This document shows, piece after piece, positions 6,947-13,859 of a DNA stretch of 25,254 bases. The position numbers and the translations under genes are program-made. Each line of letters begins with the position of its first letter. Positions within the stretch are counted from its first letter, which is position 1. The notes under the pieces were generated by a model that had not been told where the DNA came from, did not search any database, and saw nothing but the letters and a program-made list of their open reading frames with translations. Source of the stretch: Pseudomonas sp. (lineage in GTDB: Bacteria; Pseudomonadota; Gammaproteobacteria; Pseudomonadales; Pseudomonadaceae); the NCBI RefSeq assembly GCF_030147005.1, contig NZ_JASLAW010000010.1, positions 1 through 25,254 of the forward strand, read 5' to 3'.

Positions 6947-8890
6947 TCAGAACTTGAAGCGGTCCACCAGGCCTTTGAGCTGCCCGGAAATATCGGTCAG
7001 ACGCCCCGACCCGGTCTGCGCCGAATGCGCAAACTCTTCAACCAACTGCGCATCGGCATGGATCTGCGCAATGTGCCGGTTGATCTCTTCGGCCACTTGG
7101 TGCTGCTCTTCGGCGGCGGTGGCTATCTGGGTGTTCTGGTCGCGAATCGAGTCCACCGAATTGCGGATTTTGTCGAAGCTGTCGCGGGCCTGCTGGATGC
7201 GCTCTACGCTGGTGTGTGATACCAGCAGGCTGCCTTGCATCTGCTGGGTGACTTCCTGGGTGCGGCGGGCAAGATTGCCCAGCAGGCTGTCGATCTCACC
7301 GGTCGAGTCGGCGGTGCGTCGGGCCAGGGCGCGGACCTCGTCGGCGACCACCGCGAAACCGCGGCCCTGGTCGCCGGCGCGGGCGGCTTCAATCGCTGCG
7401 TTGAGCGCCAGCAGGTTGGTCTGTTCGGCAATCGAGCGGATGGTGTCCAGAATGGTGTTGATGTTCTGGCTGTCTTGCTCCAGCAACTGCATGGTCTGGG
7501 TCGACTTCTGCAAATCTTCGCTGAGCTTGAGCACGCTGCCGGTGGCTTCGCCGATGTGCTGCTGGCCGTTGTGTACGTCGCGATAGCCTTCATCGGCACT
7601 CGATGCGGCGGCGCTGCACGAGCGGGCCACTTCATTGGCGGTGGCCACCATTTCGTTGAAGGCAGTGCTCACCAGTTCCACGGCTTCGCGTTGACGGCCG
7701 GCAGCCTGGTTCATGTTACTGGCCACTTGGCTGGTGTCGGCGGCGGCGGTTTGCAGGTCCGAGGATGCGTTGCCGATGCGTCGCACCAGTTGGGCAATCA
7801 TGCTCAGGAACTGGTTGAACCACCCGGCGAGCACGGCGGTTTCGTCCTTGCCCTGCACTTTGAGCTGGCGCGTGAGGTCGCCTTCACCTTCAGCGATTTC
7901 CTGCAGGCCATCGGCCACGCCGCGAATAGGGCGCACGATCACGCGGGCGAAACTGGCGCCGACCAGTGCGAACACCACGGTCAAGGCGGCGGCGATAATG
8001 GCGATCAACCACGTCAGGCGGGTGGCGCCGGCCATCACTTCGTCACGCTTGATCAGGCCGATAAAGCGCCAGCCCAGGTCTTTGGAGCTGACAACGTTGG
8101 CCATGTAGGCCACGTCGTTGATGTTCACCTCAATCACCCCATCGCCGTGCTTGGCCAGTTCAGCGTAGTTCGGCCCCAGATCCGCCAGCGGCTTGAAGTT
8201 ATGCGTGGCATCGCTGGGGTCTACCAGCACGTTGCCGTCGGCCTCGACCAGCATCAGGTAGCCGCTCTCGCCCAGCTTGATGGTGCGCACCAGTTCGGTG
8301 AGTTGCTTGAGCGACACGTCCAGGCCGACCGCGCCAAGGATGCTGCCTGTGGCATCGGTGACGGTACGCACGGTGCCGATCAGCACCACATCGTCCGGCG
8401 CCCAGTAGTAGGCGCCTGTGCGCACGGTCTTGCCGGGTGCCGCGAGGGCGGCCTTGTACCAGGGGCGTACGCGTGGGTCGTAGTTGGTCAGTTTGGCGTC
8501 GTCCGGCCAACTGGCGTAGCCGCCATCGTTCAGTCCCAGGGACAGGTAGGCGGTGGTGGGGTGGCTTTTGGCGAACTGGTCGAAAATCGCCAGCAGTTCG
8601 GTGTTGGTCGGTGTGAGCGGGATTTGTGTTGCGTCCGCGGAAGCGTAGTTCTTCAGCTGCTTGGCCGCGACTACGCGCGGGTCCTTGGCCACGAACTCGA
8701 CGTTCTGGCTGATGCCGTCAAAAAACTGCTTCATGCCATTGTCGATCTGGCGGATCTCGCGGCCGCTGCTGTCGAGGAAGTTGGCAAGGGCGCCTTCTCG
8801 CACATTCAGCACCACGATAATGGCGACCAGGATGACCGGGACGCACGCGATGGCCGCAAACGCCCATGTCAGCTTCTGCTTGATATTCAT
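6947..8890 (-). CDS. methyl-accepting chemotaxis protein with dCache sensor
   Basis: A 647-residue chemoreceptor. TM1 is about residues 9-29; the periplasmic dCache_1 domain runs to about 280; TM2 is about 282-304 (LIAIIAAALTVVFALVGASFA), followed by a HAMP domain (VRPIRGVADGLQEIAEGEGDLTRQL) and a long signalling coiled coil with the conserved tip NLLALNAAIEAARAGDQGRG. In the sensor, YDPRVRPWY followed by YY and then GLDVSL matches, with nearly the right spacing, the Y-R-WY-Y-D ligand motif of amino-acid-binding dCache domains such as PctA. An amino-acid or amine attractant is therefore plausible; the exact ligand is unknown. There is no C-terminal CheR-docking pentapeptide. GGTGAAG precedes the ATG. 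The bestrophin gene lies upstream on the same strand, 154 bases away. Confidence 0.93.
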   Translation of the reverse strand: MNIKQKLTWAFAAIACVPVILVAIIVVLNVREGALANFLDSSGREIRQIDNGMKQFFDGISQNVEFVAKDPRVVAAKQLKNYASADATQIPLTPTNTELLAIFDQFAKSHPTTAYLSLGLNDGGYASWPDDAKLTNYDPRVRPWYKAALAAPGKTVRTGAYYWAPDDVVLIGTVRTVTDATGSILGAVGLDVSLKQLTELVRTIKLGESGYLMLVEADGNVLVDPSDATHNFKPLADLGPNYAELAKHGDGVIEVNINDVAYMANVVSSKDLGWRFIGLIKRDEVMAGATRLTWLIAIIAAALTVVFALVGASFARVIVRPIRGVADGLQEIAEGEGDLTRQLKVQGKDETAVLAGWFNQFLSMIAQLVRRIGNASSDLQTAAADTSQVASNMNQAAGRQREAVELVSTAFNEMVATANEVARSCSAAASSADEGYRDVHNGQQHIGEATGSVLKLSEDLQKSTQTMQLLEQDSQNINTILDTIRSIAEQTNLLALNAAIEAARAGDQGRGFAVVADEVRALARRTADSTGEIDSLLGNLARRTQEVTQQMQGSLLVSHTSVERIQQARDSFDKIRNSVDSIRDQNTQIATAAEEQHQVAEEINRHIAQIHADAQLVEEFAHSAQTGSGRLTDISGQLKGLVDRFKF

Positions 8891-9044
8891 GACTTCACCC
8901 GCGGGTATTTATAGTTGGCAAGGGGAGAAACGGTCGTGCTGTGCGTCGCATGCGTTGTTATGACGACATAAAGCCATGCGTACCCTCGATATATCGACCG
9001 AGGGCGGCGGCACTTGAGGCGGCACGTGCGGGGAAGGAGGGGAA

Positions 9045-9935
9045 TCAGCCGATTCGGTCACCGGCCAGTGCGTCACGGCGCATCGATTGCAGGTTTTTCT
9101 CGATGGTTTCGCAGATGGCCTCCATTTGAATCTGGTGTTCACTGGAGCGAAACGGGCTTTGCAGGTCGGTGCCGATACGTTCGATGGCCAACAGCATGAA
9201 GCCCACCACCGTTGAGGCCAGCGGGGTGAACCAGCCGAGGGATTCCACCAGGCCCACGGGTACGATCAGGCAAAACAGCGAGATGAACAACCGTGGGAAA
9301 TACACGTAAGGGTAGGGGAGCGGCGTATTGGCGATGCGCTCCATGCCGCCCTGAGCATTGGACAAGTCCACCAGCGTCGACTCCAGCCGCGCCAGGCGGA
9401 TGCTGTCCAGATGGCCGTTCTTGTATTCCCGGGCCAGCAAGGCGGCTGATCCGGTGAGAATATCGTTGGCGAAGTTATTGGTGGCGCCATTGCGGGCGAA
9501 CTCGTCGTCGGGGATGAACGCGCGCACTTCTTCCGGGCAAGGCTCGCCCTTGAGGTGCGCGGCCAGGCAATTCACATAGGCCACATGGCGGCGCAAGAGC
9601 GTGGATTTGACCGGGTTCACTTCGCTGTCGGGGTCGTCCAGCAAGGTCAGCACCTGGCGCGCGAAGCTGCGCGAGTTGTTGACCATCGCGCCCCACAAGG
9701 TGCGCGCTTCCCACCAGCGGTTGTAGGCGCTGCTGTTACGAAAACTGATCAGCACCACCAGCGCCGAACCCAGCAATGTCAGTGGCATCAGCGGCAGGTT
9801 GATCTTGGTGTTGAGGAACAGCATGAAATCCACCGTGACGGCGATATCCCACAACAACAGCCAGAACAGGGCCCAGCCTACATAGCCCATGGTCTTGATG
9901 ATCAGGCGGTATTTCTTGATAACGGCAGCTTTCAA
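9045..9935 (-). CDS. bestrophin-family channel protein
   Basis: A 296-residue inner-membrane protein of the bacterial bestrophin (UPF0187/RFP-TM) family; animal members are Cl- channels and the characterised bacterial one is cation-selective. Hallmarks: the N-terminal helix after IIKTMGYVGWALFWLLLWD, SFRNSSAYNRWWEARTLWG after the second helix, RIANTPLPYPYVYFPRLFI, and the C-terminal ERIGTDLQSPF. The start is a TTG at 9935, because GAGG lies six bases upstream and the next Met (residue 16) would remove the beginning of the conserved region. Ions carried and physiological role are not known from sequence. The chemoreceptor follows on the same strand, but the 154-base gap argues against tight coupling. 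Confidence 0.88.
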   Translation of the reverse strand: MKAAVIKKYRLIIKTMGYVGWALFWLLLWDIAVTVDFMLFLNTKINLPLMPLTLLGSALVVLISFRNSSAYNRWWEARTLWGAMVNNSRSFARQVLTLLDDPDSEVNPVKSTLLRRHVAYVNCLAAHLKGEPCPEEVRAFIPDDEFARNGATNNFANDILTGSAALLAREYKNGHLDSIRLARLESTLVDLSNAQGGMERIANTPLPYPYVYFPRLFISLFCLIVPVGLVESLGWFTPLASTVVGFMLLAIERIGTDLQSPFRSSEHQIQMEAICETIEKNLQSMRRDALAGDRIG

Positions 9936-10276
9936 ACGAGAACCTCGCGGCGTGCGGTTGGCAACAGTGCCAGGTTACGACGCCGTTGACGGGTGAAGGT
10001 TCGCCAGACGAGAGCCGGTTGGATGTTTTAGGGAATGGGCGGGCCGATGCCGTGGGGATTTAACAAGAAGTAACGCCGAATGGCCCACGCCACGGGCCGG
10101 GGAGAAATCTGGAACAACTTTGGTACTGATGATGTCTTGCGCAGCAATCGCTGTACATTGCGTTCGAGGCAAAAAGCCATTAACCGCAGGGTTTACCACG
10201 TGATTTGTTTTGGGGCCGGGCTGCAGGGATTTCGTAGCTGAGATCAGGAATCAAGTTGGATGATCAGGGCTCTTTC
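9936..10276. other. intergenic region between divergent bestrophin and winged-helix genes
   Basis: No credible gene, RNA gene or terminator was recognised. It must carry the promoter of the bestrophin gene (minus strand) and that of the winged-helix/diguanylate cyclase pair (plus strand). The only structure noted is a short hairpin, GGCCC/GGGCC, at about 10082-10098. No -10/-35 pair stands out, and no sigma-54 site was seen. Confidence 0.5.
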
Positions 10277-11128
10277 ATGCATGTCAGTTCGTTGAAGTCG
10301 GCTATGTGTAATACCGCGCAAGCGCTCGAACGTCATAAGGATTTTGAATCGTGCTTGAGAGCGCATTACCACGTGCTGCTCGTGCCGTATTCCAGGCGAC
10401 CTTTTTTCTATAAGAGTGCACTTAAATACAGCCGTTTGATGGTGTCGTTTGCGTTATTGAGTGAGTACTTCGCCACACCGTTACCGTTGTTGTCCGAAGT
10501 TAAGACCCTGTGCGTGACGCGCAGGTATTGTTCGAAAAACAGCCTGGAGTCCATGTTTCTGTTATTACGCGCGCTGGGCTTCATGGAGGTGGCGCCGCAC
10601 CCCGAAGACAGTCGCTTCAGGGTGTACGCGCCCTCGGACGAAGCCTGCCGTGAAGCGCGGTTAATGTTGACTTCGCTTACGGAGTCGTTAGCGCGGCTGT
10701 ACCCCGAAAGAGCGATTTTCCAGCGCCTGCGCGAGTTGGATGACCGTGGCTTCCTGTCCCTCTACTTCAGGGGCTTTGCCATCATTCTCGACGCCGACCT
10801 CACGGTAGATGTATTGCTGCCCGAGTGTTACTGGCTGGTGAAAAGAGACGCCGGGCACCTGTTGATGCTGGCCATTTATAACGATGCCTTTGCGCCGGAA
10901 AATGATCGGGCGACGTTCAGGTCATCTTCCTATCTGGCATTGGCCAAGCAACTTTCGGTGTCCAAGACCCACGTTATCCGAATGGTTCAGGAGGGCGTGG
11001 AAAAGGGCTATTTCAAAGCTCACTCCAAGACCCGGCTGGAAGTTTTGCCGCCGTTTGTCAGCCTGGTAAAGCGGTTCATGGCCTTTTCATTTGCGGTTGG
11101 CCTGCATGCTATTGAAATGGGAGCGTAA
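10277..11128 (+). CDS. unrecognised protein with two possible winged-helix segments, paired with a diguanylate cyclase
   Basis: A 283-residue soluble protein of no family I can name. The C-terminal part holds a clear helix-turn-helix-like stretch, LAKQLSVSKTHVIRMVQEGV, followed by wing-like residues (EKGYFKAHSKTRLEV). A central stretch (CSKNSLESMFLLLRALGFMEV followed by PEDSRFRVYAPSDEA) resembles the recognition helix and wing of MarR-type domains, including the D-x-R wing. A DNA-binding regulator with duplicated winged helices is inferred. Start choice: ATG at 10277 with AGGG upstream; a TTG at 10256 with AGGA six bases before it would add seven residues and is almost as likely. It ends two bases before the diguanylate cyclase start, so the two are probably translationally coupled. 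AT content is somewhat higher than in neighbours. Confidence 0.75.
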   Translation: MHVSSLKSAMCNTAQALERHKDFESCLRAHYHVLLVPYSRRPFFYKSALKYSRLMVSFALLSEYFATPLPLLSEVKTLCVTRRYCSKNSLESMFLLLRALGFMEVAPHPEDSRFRVYAPSDEACREARLMLTSLTESLARLYPERAIFQRLRELDDRGFLSLYFRGFAIILDADLTVDVLLPECYWLVKRDAGHLLMLAIYNDAFAPENDRATFRSSSYLALAKQLSVSKTHVIRMVQEGVEKGYFKAHSKTRLEVLPPFVSLVKRFMAFSFAVGLHAIEMGA

Positions 11129-11130
11129 GG

Positions 11131-12156
11131 ATGCCTGCTCACTTGAAGTTAAGGCCCAGGATGCGCAGGTTGCTGTCGCCTGCGGTCACGCATGCCGAAT
11201 GGATAGGCATTATTGCCTGGATAGGTATCGGGTGGATCCAGGCCACGCTGTTCGACATGCCTATGTTGAGCATCACCCTTGGTCTGTTGCTTGTTTGTCG
11301 TTTTCATTCGCTGACGACGAACTTTCTGCTGTGGCGATTGCTGGGGGTGACCTACATCGTGCTGTTGTCGTTGGGGTTTGCCTATGTCATTCAGTTGAAT
11401 CCGCAATTGCGTATCTATGGCTTGCCCCTGGCCGTGACGCTGGTGGTCGGCAGCGCGATCCTGTTTATCAGTGTTCAGGATTATCTGGTCGGCGCTCTGT
11501 CGGTCTGGCTCATCCTGTGGTCGCCCATGCAGGCCGAACTCTATGCCGGTACCCAGAGTTTTCTGTTGATATTCTGCGCCTCGTCGGTGTCGATCGGTTT
11601 CATCCTGAGTTATTCCTACTTGAAAAACCTGCGCTCGGTGTTGCTGGTGGAAAGTGAGTTTCGCGCACTGGCCGAGACCGATTACCTGACCTCCATCCTC
11701 AACCGGCGCGCCTTTATGCAAAGTTTCGAAAAGTTGCTCGACAGCGGCCAGGGCGGCTACTTCATCATGCTCGATATCGACAGTTTCAAGGCCAAGAATG
11801 ACCTGTATGGCCACGACGTTGGCGACAAGATCCTGCGCGCCATGGCGCTCTGCCTGAAAAACGCCAAAGGCAGCCACAGCTTTGGAAGGATCGGCGGGGA
11901 GGAGTTCGGCGTGTTGTTGCAGGGAGACGACCCGGCGCTTGCCTGCGAGTTTGTCCTGGAGCTGTTGCAAGCGATCCGTTGCAGCGTCGCGGCGCCCCAC
12001 AACTATACGTGCAGTGCCGGCATGGCGCGTTTTTCGTCAGGTGACGAATTGTCGGCGGTGCTCAAGATCGCCGACAAAAACCTGTATGGCGCCAAGCGTA
12101 ATGGCAAGGACTGCGTGCATCTGGATGGCGCGCCGCTACGACCCGTCACGGCCTGA
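11131..12156 (+). CDS. membrane-anchored diguanylate cyclase (GGDEF)
   Basis: A 341-residue protein making cyclic di-GMP from two GTP. The first ~170 residues form about five or six membrane helices (from WIGIIAWIGIGWIQ to FCASSVSIGFILSYSYL) with no recognised periplasmic sensor; then a short linker and a GGDEF domain (about 185-335) beginning ETDYLTSILNRRAF. The active-site motif is GGEEF at residues 255-259, so catalysis is expected. The residues where the inhibitory RxxD site normally lies (five before GGEEF) read KGSH, so product inhibition through a canonical I-site is not expected. GGGAG lies before the ATG, inside the end of the upstream gene. It is convergent with the arsR-type gene, 16 bases away. 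Confidence 0.93.
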   Translation: MPAHLKLRPRMRRLLSPAVTHAEWIGIIAWIGIGWIQATLFDMPMLSITLGLLLVCRFHSLTTNFLLWRLLGVTYIVLLSLGFAYVIQLNPQLRIYGLPLAVTLVVGSAILFISVQDYLVGALSVWLILWSPMQAELYAGTQSFLLIFCASSVSIGFILSYSYLKNLRSVLLVESEFRALAETDYLTSILNRRAFMQSFEKLLDSGQGGYFIMLDIDSFKAKNDLYGHDVGDKILRAMALCLKNAKGSHSFGRIGGEEFGVLLQGDDPALACEFVLELLQAIRCSVAAPHNYTCSAGMARFSSGDELSAVLKIADKNLYGAKRNGKDCVHLDGAPLRPVTA

Positions 12157-12172
12157 AGCGCAGGTACGTCGT

Positions 12173-12484
12173 TCAGCGCTGGGCCAGCACGCTTGCCAGC
12201 AAACCGGGGAAGCGGGCCTCGAGCTCTTCACGGCGCAAGGAATTCATATGGGTGGTGCCGACATTGCGAGTGTTCACCAGGCCGGCATCGCGTAATACCC
12301 TGAAGTGGTGGGACATGCTGGATTTGGGTCGCCCGCCGTCCAGTTCGCCGCAGCTGGCTTCCGGCACGCCGGCCAGGCAGCGCACGATATCCAGGCGCAC
12401 GGGGTCGCTGAGGGCGTAGAGCACGCGCTCGAGCGTCAGTTCTTGCAGGGTAGGGTGTTTGAAGGCTCGCATGGGGCGGATCAT
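12173..12484 (-). CDS. ArsR-family winged-helix repressor
   Basis: A 103-residue regulator (99 if the in-frame ATG at 12472 is used). The fold is ArsR/SmtB: LERVLYALSDPVRLDIVRCLAG, then the recognition region KSSMSHHFRVLRDAGLVNTRNVGTTH. There are no paired Cys typical of metal-sensing ArsR members apart from Cys38 and Cys45-like positions in RCLAGVPEASCGEL, so metal sensing cannot be claimed; many relatives beside flavin oxidoreductases sense small molecules or redox change. It is divergent from xenA with a perfect inverted repeat between them, so local repression of xenA is the simplest role. No ribosome binding site precedes either candidate start; translation may be leaderless. Confidence 0.85.
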   Translation of the reverse strand: MIRPMRAFKHPTLQELTLERVLYALSDPVRLDIVRCLAGVPEASCGELDGGRPKSSMSHHFRVLRDAGLVNTRNVGTTHMNSLRREELEARFPGLLASVLAQR

Positions 12485-12508
12485 AACAGGGGGGTATCGC
12501 TGAATACC

Positions 12509-12532
12509 ATAGTTCGATTACCATCGAACTAT
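12509..12532. promoter_or_regulatory. perfect inverted repeat between arsR-type gene and xenA, probable operator
   Basis: ATAGTTCGAT (12509-12518) and ATCGAACTAT (12523-12532) are exact reverse complements around TACC. It lies 25 bases upstream of the ArsR start and 31 bases before the xenA start, within the only space both promoters can use. Size and symmetry suit a dimeric ArsR protein. Binding is inferred. Confidence 0.75.
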
Positions 12533-12562
12533 CGAATCACTCACTTGCTCCTGGAGACCACG

Positions 12563-13654
12563 ATGTCCGCACTGTTTGAACCCTTCAAGCTCAAAGACGT
12601 TACCCTGCGCAATCGCATTGCCATTCCGCCGATGTGCCAATACATGGCCGACGACGGCATGGTCAATGACTGGCACCACGTGCACCTGGCCGGCATGGCC
12701 CGTGGCGGTGCCGGCCTGCTGGTGGTCGAGGCCACGGCAGTGGCGCCCGAGGGGCGTATCACCCCAGGCTGCGCGGGCATCTGGAGCGATGCCCATGCCG
12801 AGGCGTTCGTGCCGATGGTCAAGGCCATCAAGGCTGCCGGTTCGGTACCGGGTATCCAGATTGCCCACGCCGGCCGCAAAGCCAGCGCCAACCGTCCCTG
12901 GGAAGGCGACGACCACATCCCTGCCTCCGATGCCCGTAGCTGGGAAACCATCGCCCCGTCGGCGATTGCGTTCGGCGCGAACCTGCCCAACGTGCCGCGT
13001 GCCATGACCCTGGAGGATATCGCCCGCGTCCAGCAGGACTTCGTCGACGCCGCCCGTCGTGCCCGTGATGCCGGTTTTGAATGGATCGAACTGCACTTCG
13101 CCCATGGCTACCTGGGCCAGAGCTTTTTCTCCGAACACTCCAACCAGCGTACCGACGCCTACGGCGGCAGCTTCGACAACCGCAGCCGCTTCCTCCTGGA
13201 AACCCTTGCCGCCGTGCGTGAAGTCTGGCCGGAAAACCTGCCGCTTACCGCACGTTTCGGCGTGATCGAATACGACGGCCGTGATGAGCAGACCCTCACC
13301 GAGTCCATCGAGCTGGCCCGCCGTTTCAAGGCCGGTGGCCTGGACCTGCTGAGCGTCAGCGTCGGGTTCACCATCCCGGACACCAACATCCCGTGGGGCC
13401 CTGCATTCATGGGGCCGATTGCCGAGCGTGTGCGCCGTGAGGCGGGCATTCCGGTGACGTCGGCGTGGGGCTTCGGTACGCCGCAACTGGCTGAAGGCGC
13501 GCTGCAGGCCGGGCACCTCGACCTGGTATCGGTAGGCCGTGCGCACTTGGCCGATCCGCATTGGGCGTACTTTGCGGCCAAGGAATTGGGCGTGGAGAAG
13601 TCCTCCTGGACCCTGCCGGCGCCTTACGCGCATTGGCTGGAACGCTATCGCTGA
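12563..13654 (+). CDS. xenA: xenobiotic reductase A-type NADH/NADPH:flavin oxidoreductase (old yellow enzyme)
   Basis: A 363-residue FMN enzyme, the same length as P. putida XenA and very like it as remembered. It reduces activated C=C bonds of enones and also nitroesters, nitroaromatics and similar compounds with NAD(P)H; cytosolic TIM barrel. Key features: Cys25 in PPMCQYMA, which tunes the flavin; HFAHGYLGQSFFSEHSNQRTD, containing the His/His/Tyr substrate site; TSAWGFGTP and SVGRAHLADP at the phosphate end; and the C-terminal WTLPAPYAHWLERYR whose Trp reaches the partner subunit in XenA. The ATG at 12563 has GGAG upstream. It is divergent from the ArsR gene across the inverted repeat, and is followed by its own terminator. 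Confidence 0.95.
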   Translation: MSALFEPFKLKDVTLRNRIAIPPMCQYMADDGMVNDWHHVHLAGMARGGAGLLVVEATAVAPEGRITPGCAGIWSDAHAEAFVPMVKAIKAAGSVPGIQIAHAGRKASANRPWEGDDHIPASDARSWETIAPSAIAFGANLPNVPRAMTLEDIARVQQDFVDAARRARDAGFEWIELHFAHGYLGQSFFSEHSNQRTDAYGGSFDNRSRFLLETLAAVREVWPENLPLTARFGVIEYDGRDEQTLTESIELARRFKAGGLDLLSVSVGFTIPDTNIPWGPAFMGPIAERVRREAGIPVTSAWGFGTPQLAEGALQAGHLDLVSVGRAHLADPHWAYFAAKELGVEKSSWTLPAPYAHWLERYR

Positions 13655-13675
13655 GGCCAGCCTGGCGATGTCATG

Positions 13676-13700
13676 AGCCACTCATTCGAGTGGCTTTTTT
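13676..13700 (+). terminator. intrinsic terminator of xenA
   Basis: AGCCACTC (13676-13683) pairs with GAGTGGCT (13688-13695) around ATTC and is followed at once by a run of T ending at 13700. It lies 21 bases after the xenA stop. A standard rho-independent terminator. Confidence 0.92.
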
Positions 13701-13759
13701 ACGCGTGTCGTTTGAGCGACATACGCTTGATACAAAACCGACACGCGAAAAATAACAAA

Positions 13760-13774
13760 TGAGAACCGATATCA
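13760..13774. promoter_or_regulatory. candidate Fur box upstream of the TonB receptor
   Basis: TGAGAACCGATATCA agrees with 10 of 14 defined positions of the 7-1-7 Fur consensus TGATAATNATTATCA. A partly symmetrical AT-rich stretch (ATATCAA at 13769-13775, TTGATAT at 13788-13794) continues beyond it and could hold a second, overlapping site. It lies about 86 bases before the receptor ATG. Iron repression is usual for such receptors. Confidence 0.5.
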
Positions 13775-13859
13775 AACGAGAATTCGTTGATATATGATGC
13801 GCCGCGAATTCTTGGCAGGTTTGCCGCCCCATCTGGCTCATTCACTAGGTTCAACATCC

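Noticed and set aside
7235..8914. Long frame opposite the chemoreceptor gene
   Set aside because: The sense strand encodes a complete chemoreceptor; the antisense product has no motifs.
9936..10276. Small RNA or sigma-54 promoter in the intergenic gap
   Set aside because: No GG-N10-GC element and no hairpin followed by a T run was found.
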